A stretch of 64,000 bases of DNA from Hamadaea sp. (GCF_013362815.1 NZ_JABFVK010000015.1:1-64000), one strand, 5' to 3'. Shown: positions 41,574-50,811, counted from the first letter of the stretch. Translations and numbers: made by a program. The notes: generated by a model from the letters alone, not told the origin.

Positions 41574-43919
41574 TCAGCGGCAGGCCAGGTTGGCCGGCGT
41601 ACCGAGACCGCTGACGTTGAAGCCGAAGTACTCCGATCCGCCCGGTGCGATGTCAGCGGCGTACGACAATGGCGTCACCACGTAGTGGTTGCCGGATCTG
41701 GCGTACGTCGCGCGCCACATCGAGCTGACGCTCGTCCCGCTGGGCAGGTCGAACTCCGCGGACCAGCTGGGGACCGTCGCCGCGCCGTCGTTGTAGACGG
41801 TCACCTGACCGCCGTATCCGCTGCTCCAGACCGAGGTTTGGGCGAACGCACACCGCAGGCGCACACCGGTCGGCGAGGCCGATGGAGAAGCCGACGGCGA
41901 GATCGACGGCGACGGTGAGGGCGAGGCGGACGAAGGAGACGGCGACGCACTGACCGACGACGGTGATGCGCTGGGCGTACCAGTCAGCGAAAGCAGGAAC
42001 AACGACGGGCCTGAATCGGTACGCGAAGCGTCGACGCCGTGACCGCCGGTGTAGTCGGCCTGCTCGTGGCCGGCCCAGTCCGCGATCGGCGTGCCCGCGA
42101 TGTCCAGATGGTGCCACGCGGACCCGGTCCACCCGAATTGGTAGATGCGGGAGTGATCGGGATAGTACGCGGTGTAGGGCGCGGTGTCGGAACCGAGCTG
42201 TTTGGACATGGTGTTGTTGAAGAAGACGTTGCGCGGCCCGGACGAGCCCGACCACTTGACGGCCTTCTGCCCGGCGGCCCACCAAATGGGGAACCAATTC
42301 GAGGTGTCCGGCCCGCCGCCGCCCTCTTCACCGCAATTGGCCTGACAATTCGCCGAGCGATGGGCATAGGGCACGGTCACGGTGTTGAGTTCGACGAGAT
42401 TGTTGCGCTCCCAACCGCCGTGGAGGTTGAAGTCGGAGTCGGTGTCGTTGCCGATCGCGACGTTGCCGGAAGCGGACCACTGGAATGTGAAATGGCGCAG
42501 GTTGCGGCTGACGTTCCCGGCGTAGACGGAGTCCCAGACCCGCGAGCCTCGGAAGTATCCGTTGCCGCCCTTGCCTTTGTTCCAAGATCCGTCGAGATAG
42601 TTGTCCACAATGGTGAGATGGGCCGCCTCCTCGGTGACGATCGGATGGGAGCCGGTCATCCACGTGCGGATGCCGCGTACCCAGGAATGGGCCGCCCACT
42701 TGAACACGATGCCGTGCATCTCCCCAGCGGGGTCCATGTTGCCGTAGTTGTGCACGGCGTCGGCCGGGTTGAGCCCGGGCTCGGCCTGGGTCAGGTAGAA
42801 GTTCTCGAAACCGACCCCGACCACCGGATCCACCAGCGGTGACGCCTTCGAGTCGTACGCCGTGCCACCGATAGCGGCGGAGCCGTCCGACGTCGAGGTG
42901 ATCGGCACGTCGTACTCCACCGGCTTGTCCAAAGTGATCGACTTCGCGGTGGAGTTCACGGCGGTGATGGTGAAGATCTGCTGTCGCATGTGGAGGTTGC
43001 TCATCAGCGCGGTGTCGAAGACGTCCTGCGAGTTGTAGAACTTCACTGAGTTCGCCGCTCGGATGTTCACCAGCGTCCCGGCGGTCAATCCCGTGAGGCT
43101 CGCGACATAGACCACCGAATCGCCGGTCCGTGCGGCGTAGGCCGTCTCCCCCGGTTTGGCGGCCAGCTTCTGGCCCGCCTTCCAATGCACGTTGACCGTG
43201 CCCTCGAAGATGTCCTTCCGGTTCGCCGGAGCGCTCGCGTAATCGCTCGCATAGGCGCTGTGCACTTGCCGGGACTGCACGCGGAAAAGGCCGCGCCCAG
43301 GCCACAGCCAGCCGCCTTTGCCCTGCCCCCAGACCATGCCGTCCTCGTCCCAGTCCGAGCCGTCGTCGGTCAAGGTGTCGTAGCGCGTATTCGCGTCCGG
43401 CTGAAAGACCAGTCGAGTCCCGGTCGCCGGATCACTCCCGGCACCGCGCAGAATCAGGTAATCGGCGTCCACGCCCAGCTGGCGGCTCACATTCACGACG
43501 CCCGCGGGCAGCGTGATCAGCGAAAGCTTCGTGAAACTCGCCGTCGGCGAACAAGTGGTACGCACAAAGTCGATAGCGGATTGGAGACCAGTCGTGTCGT
43601 CCACGCCGTCGTTCGGGCTCACGGCGTACTGGGAGGCGAGTTCAGCCGGCGTTATCTGGCACGCGGCGTCGGGATTGACCTCGTTCGGCCCGGGCAGCTT
43701 CGCACCGTTGCGATACCCGGCTTTGCTCCAGTCATAGAGCCCGGCGACCGGCGTACGCCGATTGGCGCTGGTCAGGTCGAGTCCGGTCAGCGCGGCTCCG
43801 GCCTGGTCGAGGCGGTCGGCATTCGCTGCCGGGCGGATCAGCAGGGACACGGAGACGAGCGTGGTGGCGGTCAGGGCAGCGGCGAGCGCGCCGACGAGAG
43901 ATCGGTGGGCGTCCATCAT
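41574..43919 (-). CDS. Secreted parallel beta-helix protein with C-terminal CBM2
   Basis: 781 residues. A signal peptide (about 1-34, ending IRPAANA) is followed by a large right-handed beta-helix-type domain: DDTTGLQSAIDFVRTTC, VSRQLGVDADYLILRGAGSD, then Asn/Gly-rich coils such as NVSRNLRHFTFQWSASGNVA. A Ser/Pro linker (near 650-685) leads to a cellulose-binding CBM2 (LRCAFAQTSVWSSGYGGQVT to GTPANLACR). This fits a polysaccharide lyase or hydrolase acting on plant cell-wall material; the catalytic residues are not identifiable by eye. The start is an ATG at 43919 or 43916. Flanked by two family A elements. Confidence 0.85.
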   Translation of the reverse strand: MMDAHRSLVGALAAALTATTLVSVSLLIRPAANADRLDQAGAALTGLDLTSANRRTPVAGLYDWSKAGYRNGAKLPGPNEVNPDAACQITPAELASQYAVSPNDGVDDTTGLQSAIDFVRTTCSPTASFTKLSLITLPAGVVNVSRQLGVDADYLILRGAGSDPATGTRLVFQPDANTRYDTLTDDGSDWDEDGMVWGQGKGGWLWPGRGLFRVQSRQVHSAYASDYASAPANRKDIFEGTVNVHWKAGQKLAAKPGETAYAARTGDSVVYVASLTGLTAGTLVNIRAANSVKFYNSQDVFDTALMSNLHMRQQIFTITAVNSTAKSITLDKPVEYDVPITSTSDGSAAIGGTAYDSKASPLVDPVVGVGFENFYLTQAEPGLNPADAVHNYGNMDPAGEMHGIVFKWAAHSWVRGIRTWMTGSHPIVTEEAAHLTIVDNYLDGSWNKGKGGNGYFRGSRVWDSVYAGNVSRNLRHFTFQWSASGNVAIGNDTDSDFNLHGGWERNNLVELNTVTVPYAHRSANCQANCGEEGGGGPDTSNWFPIWWAAGQKAVKWSGSSGPRNVFFNNTMSKQLGSDTAPYTAYYPDHSRIYQFGWTGSAWHHLDIAGTPIADWAGHEQADYTGGHGVDASRTDSGPSLFLLSLTGTPSASPSSVSASPSPSSASPSPSPSISPSASPSASPTGVRLRCAFAQTSVWSSGYGGQVTVYNDGAATVPSWSAEFDLPSGTSVSSMWRATYARSGNHYVVTPLSYAADIAPGGSEYFGFNVSGLGTPANLACR

Positions 43920-44007
43920 GCAAGACAGTTAACGAAACCGTGTCCATGTCGTCAACAGCCGTTCGAAATATGGCATGCCGTCCACATCCTTGTACGCACC
44001 CGTCAGC

Positions 44008-44069
44008 TGCAGATCACGGTTGTGCATGCTTCCCGGGCCCGGGAAGCATGCACAACCGTGATCTGCAGG
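44008..44069. repeat. Perfect 62-bp palindrome, family A copy 3
   Basis: 31-bp arms without any spacer (44008-44038 and 44039-44069; arm starts CTGCAGATCACGGTTGTGCA), ending seven bases before the ppx stop. Confidence 0.88.
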
Positions 44070-44075
44070 AACCAG

Positions 44076-44996
44076 TCAGGAGGTGAGGTCGAGCTGGCGC
44101 AGGATGACGCCCTCCCGGAGCGCCCACGGGCAGATGTCGACGGAGTCGAGGTCGAGCCGATCCATGGCGGCCAGCGCCACGATCGCCCCGGCGAGCACCT
44201 GGTGCGACCGCTGCGGGCTGACTCCGTCGAGTTCGGCGACGGCGTCGGCGGGCATCCGCCGGATGAACGCCAGCACCTGCTTCAACCCCGTACGCGTCAA
44301 CGACCGAGGCGCCCAGAGACCTTTCCCGCTCGGGGCGGCCCCGGCGAGCCGGGCCAGGGAACGGAAGGTCTTCGACGTCGCCGCCGCCCGGTCGAGCCCG
44401 GTCAACCCCGAGACGTCCAGCTCCTCCAGCGTCGCCGTGACGTACGCCCGGACCTCGTCGATCGCTTGCGCGGACGGGGGATCGCCGGCGAGGCGCTCGC
44501 GGGTCAGCCGTCCTGCGCCCAACGGGAGCGACACCGCGAGGGTGGGTTCCTCGTCGATGCCGGCCGCGATCTCCAGCGAGCCCCCGCCGATGTCGAGGAC
44601 GGCGAGCCGCCCCGCCGACCAGCCGAACCACCGGCGTACGGCGAGGAAGGTCAGCCGGGCCTCGTCGGCACCCGACAGGACTTGCAGATCCACTCCGGTC
44701 TCTTCGCGTACGCGTGCCAGAACTTGAGCGGAATTGCTCGCGTCGCGTACCGCCGAAGTCGCGAAGGCCATGAGGCTGTCGACGCTGAGCCGATCCGCGG
44801 CCTGGCGGGCGTCGCGAACCGCGGAGAGCAAGGCCTGTTCGCCCACGGCCGTGAGCGAGCCGTCCGGGCCGAGCTGCTCGGCCAGGCGCAACATCGCCTT
44901 CTCCGAGTGAGCCGGCCAAGGGTGCGCACCGTGGTACGCGTCCACCACGAGGAGATGCACCGTGTTGGATCCGACATCGAGCACGCCCAGACGCAC
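44076..44996 (-). CDS. ppx: Exopolyphosphatase / pppGpp phosphohydrolase (Ppx/GppA family)
   Basis: Hydrolyses polyphosphate or pppGpp. 306 residues, the short actinobacterial form. From the GTG at 44996 it begins [20 protein letters not shown], the ASKHA phosphate-1 motif. Also present are [15 protein letters not shown], the phosphate-2 motif [13 protein letters not shown] near 138, and the C-terminal [15 protein letters not shown]. The start stands six bases after TACGGT (leaderless). Counterpart of Rv0496 and divergent from the Rv0495c-like gene, as in M. tuberculosis. Confidence 0.92.
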   Translation of the reverse strand: MRLGVLDVGSNTVHLLVVDAYHGAHPWPAHSEKAMLRLAEQLGPDGSLTAVGEQALLSAVRDARQAADRLSVDSLMAFATSAVRDASNSAQVLARVREETGVDLQVLSGADEARLTFLAVRRWFGWSAGRLAVLDIGGGSLEIAAGIDEEPTLAVSLPLGAGRLTRERLAGDPPSAQAIDEVRAYVTATLEELDVSGLTGLDRAAATSKTFRSLARLAGAAPSGKGLWAPRSLTRTGLKQVLAFIRRMPADAVAELDGVSPQRSHQVLAGAIVALAAMDRLDLDSVDICPWALREGVILRQLDLTS

Positions 44997-45002
44997 GGGA
45001 AT

Positions 45003-45008
45003 ACCGTA
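45003..45008 (-). promoter_or_regulatory. -10 box TACGGT of leaderless ppx
   Basis: TACGGT, six bases, GTG at 44996. It lies 19 bases from the divergent TACGCT box. Confidence 0.5.
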
Positions 45009-45027
45009 CCGGGGAGCCGCACCGCCG

Positions 45028-45033
45028 TACGCT
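45028..45033 (+). promoter_or_regulatory. -10 box TACGCT of leaderless Rv0495c-like gene
   Basis: TACGCT, six bases, GTG at 45040. The two divergent -10 boxes are so close that the polymerases must compete. Confidence 0.5.
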
Positions 45034-45039
45034 GGATGC

Positions 45040-45870
45040 GTGCGTATCAGCGAAACCACCCAGCGCAAGAGCGCGCCCGCGCCGCGCAAGACCTTGCCGG
45101 TGACTCCGGTGAACCCCCGCGATCGTGAAGTGGGGCTGGACTTCCCGCGTGAGTGGGTGGAGTTCGCCGACCCCGCCGACGACACCCAGCTCATCCGGGC
45201 CGACCTCACCTGGCTGCTGTCCCGGTGGAGCTGCGTCTACGGCAAGGGCTGCCACGGCATCATCAAGGACCGCGCGATCGAGGGCTGTTGCTCGCACGGC
45301 GCGTTCCTGACCGACGCCGACGACATCCGCCGGGTGAAGTCGGCCGTCCGGAAGCTGACTCCGGAGACCTGGCAGCACTATCGCAAGGGCTACAAGAACT
45401 GGACCGAGCTCGACGAGCTGAACGACGAGGAACCTGCTCGGCGTACGGCGACGCAGAGTGAGGACGGCCCGTGTGTCTTCCTCAACGACGCCGACTTCCC
45501 CGGCGGCGGCGGCTGCGCGCTGCACGGTCAGGCGCTGCGGGACGGCGTTCACCCGTTGGAGTACAAGCCCGACGTGTGCTGGCAACTGCCGATCCGCCGC
45601 GACCAGAAGTGGCACAAGCGGCCGGACGGCACCAAGGTGCTGATCACCAGCATCACCGAGTTCGACCGGCGCGGCTGGGGCGCGGGCGGCCATGACCTGC
45701 ACTGGTGGTGCACATCGTCGCCGGAGGCCCGGGTCGATCGCACCCCGGTCTACGTCTCCTACGCGCCGGAGTTGATCGCGCTTCTCGGGCAGCCCGCGTA
45801 CGACGAGCTGGCCCGGCTGTGCGCGGCCCGCGCCAAGAAAGGCCTGGTCGCCCCGCATCCGGCGGGCTGA
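45040..45870 (+). CDS. Conserved cysteine-rich protein (Rv0495c-like)
   Basis: 276-residue actinobacterial core protein of unknown biochemical role. Cysteines cluster in [51 protein letters not shown] and HWWCTSS, a pattern like metal or Fe-S cluster proteins of the YkgJ type. The start is a leaderless GTG at 45040. Always beside ppx in mycobacteria (Rv0495c-Rv0496, from memory), and the same arrangement is kept here, so a shared regulatory region is conserved. Confidence 0.85.
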   Translation: MRISETTQRKSAPAPRKTLPVTPVNPRDREVGLDFPREWVEFADPADDTQLIRADLTWLLSRWSCVYGKGCHGIIKDRAIEGCCSHGAFLTDADDIRRVKSAVRKLTPETWQHYRKGYKNWTELDELNDEEPARRTATQSEDGPCVFLNDADFPGGGGCALHGQALRDGVHPLEYKPDVCWQLPIRRDQKWHKRPDGTKVLITSITEFDRRGWGAGGHDLHWWCTSSPEARVDRTPVYVSYAPELIALLGQPAYDELARLCAARAKKGLVAPHPAG

Positions 45871-45893
45871 GCAGCGTATTTCGCGGACGGGGC

Positions 45894-45899
45894 TAGCCT
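45894..45899 (+). promoter_or_regulatory. -10 box TAGCCT of isomerase gene
   Basis: TAGCCT, seven bases, ATG at 45907. The intervening AGGAGGC is too close to the ATG to work as a normal ribosome site. Confidence 0.45.
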
Positions 45900-45906
45900 A
45901 GGAGGC

Positions 45907-46704
45907 ATGCCCAGGATTCCGGTGCTCCTTTCCAGTTCGTCCGTTTTTCCGGAGCCCACGGCCGCCGCGTTCGAGCTGGCGGCCGCGCTCGGCTACGACG
46001 GCGTGGAGGTCATGGTCTGGACCGACGCGGTCAGCCAGGACGCGGGTGCGCTGCGCGGCCTCGCCGCGCACTACGGGGTCCAGATCGGGTCGATCCACGC
46101 GCCTTGCCTTCTGGTCACGCAGCGTGTCTGGTCCAGTGATCCATGGGTACGCCTTAGGCGGGCAGCTGCGTTGGCGGAGTCGTTGGAGGCCGACACCGTG
46201 GTAGTGCACCCGCCGTTCACCTGGCAACGCGAGTACGCCCGGACGTTCGAGTCCGGCCTACGCAAGCTGAACGGGCGCTATCCGCAGATCCGGTTCGCCG
46301 TCGAGAACATGTATCCCGTGCGGATGGCGCGACGGGAGTTCGTCCCCTACTCCCCCGGCTGGGACCCCACCCAGACCGGGTACGCGGCGTACACATTGGA
46401 CGTCTCGCACTGTGCGGCGGCGAAGATGGACTCGCTGGCGATGGCCGACGCGATGGGTGACGGGCTGGCCCACATCCACCTCGGTGACGGCACCGGCGAA
46501 GGTCGCGACGAGCACCTCGTCCCCGGCCGGGGCAAGCAACCCTGCGCCGAACTGCTGTCGTCACTGGCCGAACGCGGCTTCACCGGCTCGATCGCAGTCG
46601 AGGTCGCCACCCGGCGCGCCGCCAGCCGGGCCGAACGCGAAGAGCTGCTGGCCGAGGCGCTGACCTTCGCCCGCCAGCACCTAGCCGCCCCCGCCGCCCT
46701 CTAA
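45907..46704 (+). CDS. Sugar phosphate isomerase/epimerase (xylose isomerase-like TIM barrel)
   Basis: 265 residues of the AP_endonuc_2 fold. Barrel landmarks: [20 protein letters not shown] near 21, [20 protein letters not shown] near 98, [10 protein letters not shown] near 128, [15 protein letters not shown] near 161, [21 protein letters not shown] near 183 and [12 protein letters not shown] near 229; Glu and His metal ligands are in place. Counterpart of Rv0498 by position. The sugar substrate is unknown. Convergent with the MFS operon. Confidence 0.87.
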   Translation: MPRIPVLLSSSSVFPEPTAAAFELAAALGYDGVEVMVWTDAVSQDAGALRGLAAHYGVQIGSIHAPCLLVTQRVWSSDPWVRLRRAAALAESLEADTVVVHPPFTWQREYARTFESGLRKLNGRYPQIRFAVENMYPVRMARREFVPYSPGWDPTQTGYAAYTLDVSHCAAAKMDSLAMADAMGDGLAHIHLGDGTGEGRDEHLVPGRGKQPCAELLSSLAERGFTGSIAVEVATRRAASRAEREELLAEALTFARQHLAAPAAL

Positions 46705-46715
46705 CCCCGTCCCTC

Positions 46716-46798
46716 CCGCGCGACCCTCGCTGCTTTCCGCGCGCCCCACGCTGCTTCCGCGCGCCCCTCGCTGCTTTCCGCGCGCCCCTCGCTGCTTT
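46716..46798. repeat. ~21-bp tandem repeat (four units)
   Basis: Units at 46716-46736, 46737-46756, 46757-46777, 46778-46798 (CCGCGCGCCCCTCGCTGCTT type), directly abutting family C copy 2. Confidence 0.85.
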
Positions 46799-46800
46799 CC

Positions 46801-46990
46801 GCGCGATCATGAACTATCGGGCGTGATCGACCGGCGCGTCGCGTCCCCAACGGCCTGATCGACTCCGCGGGGCCGTGATCAACTTTCTCGCGAGGTTCCC
46901 GAGTTGATCAGGCAGTAAGGGGATTGATCAGGGCGCCAGTGCCACGACACGCCGGTCGATCATGCCGAGAAGTTCATGATCGCGCAGAAA
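46801..46990. repeat. Intergenic element, family C copy 2 (complete inverted pair)
   Basis: Arms of about 44 nt (46801-46844 and 46943-46985; shared blocks GCGCGATCATGAACT and TGATCGACCGGCG, inverted in the right arm) flank about 98 nt that hold further GATCAAC/GTTGATC pairs. It fills the gap between the isomerase gene and the MFS operon (46705-47007). No gene is seen. Confidence 0.75.
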
Positions 46991-47007
46991 GGGGCAGGGG
47001 AAGGCGT

Positions 47008-48321
47008 TCAGACGGTGGCGTTGTTGGGCAGGATCGCCGGCGACGCCAGGAGCCGGGCGACCCGTCGCTCCCGAGGCCGGCTCGCGAGCAGGTGACCGAC
47101 CGCGGCGGCGAGACCGGCCGCGCCGATGATGACCCAGTGCACGTCGCCGAGGTGCTCCAGCGACCAGCCGCCGACCGCGGGCGCGACGAATCCGGCGGCC
47201 GGGAAGGTCAGGAAGAACACCGCCTGGTAGCGAGCCCGTAGCCGGGCGGGGGCCAATTCGGCGATGACTTCGGCGTTCGGCGGTGCGGCGAGCATCGAGC
47301 CGATCGTCCAGATCGCCGCCGCCATCAGGTACGCGCCGAAGACGTCGGCGAAGGTGAGCGTGAAGTAGCCGATCCCGGAGATCGCGAGGGACAGCGCGAG
47401 CACCCGTCCCTTGAGCCGGCCCTGGATGAGCCGGGGGACGAAGAGCTGGCCGAGGACGATGAGCAGGCCCGGCACTGCGGCCACGATGCCGTACGCCGCC
47501 GGTGGCAGGCCGTCGGAGTCCATGGCCAGCTGCAGGATCGAGGTCTGCGAGTTGAGCACGGCGGCGATGAAGGTGAGCCCGACGAAGACCATGAAGATCG
47601 GGTCGGTGAGCGCCGTGCCGAGCCCGCCCGGGCCGGCCGACCGCTTGACCTGACCGCTGGCCGGGTGCGGACGCGAGCCGATGGGGCGGGGCGGCCAGGG
47701 CCGGGTGGCCCACGGACGCGACGGACGGCCCTGACGCAGCATCAGCGTCTCCGGCACATACCGGAAGAGCACGTACGCCGTGATCGCCGTCGTGGCGGCG
47801 TCGAGCGCGAAGAGGAGGAAGAAGCCCACCTCAGCGATCACGCCGGCGAGGGCCGAGGCGATCGCCGTACCGAGGTTGAAGGCCCAGAACTGCAGGTTGA
47901 ACGCCCGGGATCGGGAGTCCTCGGGAACGATGTCGATGATGGCCGCGACCGTCGCCGGACCCGGCATCGAGTGGAAGATCCCGATGAACAGGGTCAGCCC
48001 CGCGATGAGCCACAACGGCTGCGCGAACGCGAGACCCAGCATCAAGGCGGCGGCAATGCCGTTCGCGGTGACCATCGTCGCGCGACGGCCCCACTTGTCG
48101 GCCAGTACGCCGCCCATCAGGCTGCCGGCCGCGCCGCCGATGCCGTACCCGGCGGTGACCAGGCCCGCCGCGGTGAGCGAGAGCCCGCGTCCGGTGCTGA
48201 GGTAGAGCGGCAGGAAAAGCATGCCGAACGCGCCGACACGGTTGACGAGGATCGCCGACCAGAGGGTCCAGAAGACACGGGGAAGTCCTCCGGCGGTCTG
48301 CGACCAGAAGCGAGAGAACAA
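47008..48321 (-). CDS. MFS transporter, third gene of paralogous trio
   Basis: 437 residues, about 12 membrane helices, of the drug-efflux-like MFS group. Opening RFWSQTAGGLPRVFWTLWSA; motif A-like GSLMGGVLADKWGRR near 70; central loop rich in Pro/Trp/Arg (RPWATRPWPPRP). The best start is TTG at 48321, nine bases after AAGGA. The frame runs on into the upstream gene by chance, but identity with the paralogues starts here. About 12 bases separate it from the upstream gene's stop. Cargo unknown. Confidence 0.82.
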   Translation of the reverse strand: MFSRFWSQTAGGLPRVFWTLWSAILVNRVGAFGMLFLPLYLSTGRGLSLTAAGLVTAGYGIGGAAGSLMGGVLADKWGRRATMVTANGIAAALMLGLAFAQPLWLIAGLTLFIGIFHSMPGPATVAAIIDIVPEDSRSRAFNLQFWAFNLGTAIASALAGVIAEVGFFLLFALDAATTAITAYVLFRYVPETLMLRQGRPSRPWATRPWPPRPIGSRPHPASGQVKRSAGPGGLGTALTDPIFMVFVGLTFIAAVLNSQTSILQLAMDSDGLPPAAYGIVAAVPGLLIVLGQLFVPRLIQGRLKGRVLALSLAISGIGYFTLTFADVFGAYLMAAAIWTIGSMLAAPPNAEVIAELAPARLRARYQAVFFLTFPAAGFVAPAVGGWSLEHLGDVHWVIIGAAGLAAAVGHLLASRPRERRVARLLASPAILPNNATV

Positions 48322-48332
48322 GACGCGATTCC

Positions 48333-49589
48333 TTACGAAACGGGGGCTGGCTGCCGGGAAACAGCCGATGGGGGTGGGGCGAGGATCGCGGCTCTGCGTT
48401 CGCGCGCCGGTCCCGAGGCTACCTGAGCTGCGGCGACGACCAATCCGACGGCGGCGCACAGCAGCCACAGGAAGGTGTTGCCGAGGTGTTCCTGGAGGAA
48501 GCCGCCGGCCGTCGGGGCGACGAATCCGGCGATCGACCAGGAGAGGGAGAAGACGCCCTGGTAACGACCCCGCAGGTCGGCGGGGGACAGGGCGGCCATG
48601 GTGGTGGAGTTGGCCGGGGCGTTGACCATCTCGCCGAGCGTCCAGACGAAGACGGTGAAGGCGTAGAACAGCGGCGTGTTCGCGAACGCCGTCAACCCGA
48701 AGCCCACTCCGGTGACGATTGCCGCCAGCGCGAGCATCCGGGTCGGCGTCATCCCCCGGGTCATGCGGGGGATGAACAACTGGCCGAGCACGATCAGCAC
48801 ACCGTTGAGGGCGATCACGTAACCGTAGGTCTGCCCGGAGATGCCGTCGGCGGCCATGGCGATCGGCAGCGTCGTGAGGTGCTGGAGGAAGACGAACGCA
48901 CCCAGGATGTTCAGCCCGGCGAAGGTCAGGAAGATCCGGTCGGTGAACACGATCCGCAGCCCGCCGCGAGCAGCCGACGGGGCGGCGGCCGAACTGGTCG
49001 CGGGCCGAGCCGCTCGGGTCTCCTTCAAGGTGAAGAACAAGAAGGTTGCCGTGACGATCGTCGTCGCCGCGTCGATCAGGAACACCAAGTGGTAGTCCGC
49101 GGCGGCGGCCAAGCCGGCGAGCGTCGCGGCGAACGAGAAGCCGAGGTTGATCACCCAGTAGCTCAAGGTGAACGCCCGCAGGCGGTCCTTCTCCGGGACG
49201 ATGTCGATCAGCATCGCGCCGAACGCGGGGCGGGCGCCGTCGGCGAACACTCCGAAGAGGAAGGCGAGCCCGGCGATCGCCCAATACGGCTTGGCGTACG
49301 CCATCGCGATCAACGTCGCGGCCCCGCCGACCTGCCCGGTGAGCAGCGTGACCTTGCGGCCGATCCGGTCGGCCGCCACGCCGCCGAGCATGTTGCCCAA
49401 TGCGCCGCCGGCCGCCCAGACCCCCATGATCAGGCCGGCCTGCGACGGCGTGAAATGCCGCACCGTCGTCAGATAAATGGTGAGGAAGATGACGACGAAG
49501 CCGCCGACCCGATTGATCAGGGTCCCGAACCACAGATACCAGAACGGTCGCGGCAGACCGCCGGTCGTGTCACGCAACCAGCGCCTCAT
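48333..49589 (-). CDS. MFS transporter, second gene of paralogous trio
   Basis: 418 residues, about 12 membrane helices. Opening MRRWLRDTTGGLPRPFWYLW is nearly the same as in both neighbours (TxGGLPxxFW). Motif A-like GNMLGGVAADRIGRK; second half has GALNILGAFVFLQHLTTLP-type helix and YGYVIALNGVLIVLGQLFIP. ATG at 49589 follows AAGGGG and lies inside the end of the upstream gene (20-base overlap), which indicates coupling. Confidence 0.88.
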   Translation of the reverse strand: MRRWLRDTTGGLPRPFWYLWFGTLINRVGGFVVIFLTIYLTTVRHFTPSQAGLIMGVWAAGGALGNMLGGVAADRIGRKVTLLTGQVGGAATLIAMAYAKPYWAIAGLAFLFGVFADGARPAFGAMLIDIVPEKDRLRAFTLSYWVINLGFSFAATLAGLAAAADYHLVFLIDAATTIVTATFLFFTLKETRAARPATSSAAAPSAARGGLRIVFTDRIFLTFAGLNILGAFVFLQHLTTLPIAMAADGISGQTYGYVIALNGVLIVLGQLFIPRMTRGMTPTRMLALAAIVTGVGFGLTAFANTPLFYAFTVFVWTLGEMVNAPANSTTMAALSPADLRGRYQGVFSLSWSIAGFVAPTAGGFLQEHLGNTFLWLLCAAVGLVVAAAQVASGPARERRAAILAPPPSAVSRQPAPVS

Positions 49590-50811
49590 CGCGTACCCCT
49601 TCTGGCTGAGTGAGTTGAACGGCCCGGCGCTCGCGCGCGGGACCGGAAGCGAGATGACCTGCCGCGACGACCAGACCGAGGACCCCGAGGCCGAACCACA
49701 GCGTGGCCGGAGCGGTCCGGTCGAGGACCACACCGCCGATGATCGGCGCGAAGAAGTTGGCGGCGGTGAAGCTCATCGAGGCGACGCCTTGATAGCGCCC
49801 GCGCATCGTGGGGCTGGACAGGTCGGCGATGGTGGTGCCGTTGACCGGCGCATTGATCATTTCACCGAGCGTCCAGACGGCGACGGTGAGTGCCAGCGTG
49901 GGTACGCTTCCCGCCAGGCCGACCGCGCCCATCCCGAGCCCGACGAGCAGGGCCGAAGTGATCTGTACGCGATTACGCGGGTGCCGGCCGACGAGCTTGG
50001 GAATGAACAGTTGCAGCGCCACGATCATGATGCCGTTGACCGCGATGACCGTGCCGTAGTTGGCCGGGTCGATGCCCCGGTTCACCATGGCGATCGGGAT
50101 GAGCTTGCAGGACTCGATGATCGACCAGAGCCCGAGGTTGAGCAGCACGTACGTCATGAAGATCCGGTCACGCAGGACGAGACCGAGGCCGCCGCGCTCC
50201 TTGGGAGCCGACAGGGCCGGACCGGGCGACGTCTCGGGGACCTTCACGGCGATGATCACGGTGGTGATGGCGAGCACCGACGCGTTGAGGACGAAGACCA
50301 CCATGCGCGGGGTGTGCGCCAGTACGCCGGCCAGGAAGGCGGCGCCGGAGAACCCGAGGTTGATCGCCCAGTAGTTGAGGTTCATGCCGCGCATGCGCTT
50401 GGTCGGGCCGAGCACGTCGACCAGGGTGGCGCTGTACGCCGGCCGCCCGAGCCCGTTCCAGAAGCCGTACACCAGCGCGATGAGCGCGACGAACCAGGGC
50501 GTCAGAGTGATCCCGAGGGCGAGCGCGGTGACGACGCCGGCGATGTTGGCGAGCAGCAACGTCGGACGGCGGCCCCATCGGTCGGCCAGTACGCCGCCCG
50601 CGATCGAGCCGAGGGCCATGCCACCGCCGTACAGACCGAGTACCAGTCCGGCGAGCGTCGCGGAGAAGCCGTACCCCGAGACCATGTGGATCTCCAGGAA
50701 CAGCACAGCCACCGCACCGAGGCGGTTGATCAGCGTGCCGAGCCAGAGGTACCAGAAGGTGGCCGGCAGGCCACCCACCGTGTCGCCGGCCCAGGTACGC
50801 AGACTCCGCAC
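49570..50811 (-). CDS. MFS transporter, first gene of paralogous trio
   Basis: 413 residues, about 12 membrane helices. Opening LRTWAGDTVGGLPATFWYLW, motif A-like GSIAGGVLADRWGRRP near 67, ANYGTVIAVNGIMIVALQLF in the second half, and C-terminal HLASGPARERRA, a signature shared with the second gene. GTG at 50811 follows GGTGGTGG. It heads a three-gene operon and is divergent from gpmA. Exported compound unknown. Confidence 0.88.
   Translation of the reverse strand: MRSLRTWAGDTVGGLPATFWYLWLGTLINRLGAVAVLFLEIHMVSGYGFSATLAGLVLGLYGGGMALGSIAGGVLADRWGRRPTLLLANIAGVVTALALGITLTPWFVALIALVYGFWNGLGRPAYSATLVDVLGPTKRMRGMNLNYWAINLGFSGAAFLAGVLAHTPRMVVFVLNASVLAITTVIIAVKVPETSPGPALSAPKERGGLGLVLRDRIFMTYVLLNLGLWSIIESCKLIPIAMVNRGIDPANYGTVIAVNGIMIVALQLFIPKLVGRHPRNRVQITSALLVGLGMGAVGLAGSVPTLALTVAVWTLGEMINAPVNGTTIADLSSPTMRGRYQGVASMSFTAANFFAPIIGGVVLDRTAPATLWFGLGVLGLVVAAGHLASGPARERRAVQLTQPEGVRDEALVA

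Noticed and set aside
48322-49533. Frame joining the third MFS gene to a long Arg/Asp-rich upstream part
   Set aside because: The upstream part is the wrong frame of the second MFS gene; paralogue similarity and a ribosome site place the start at 48321.
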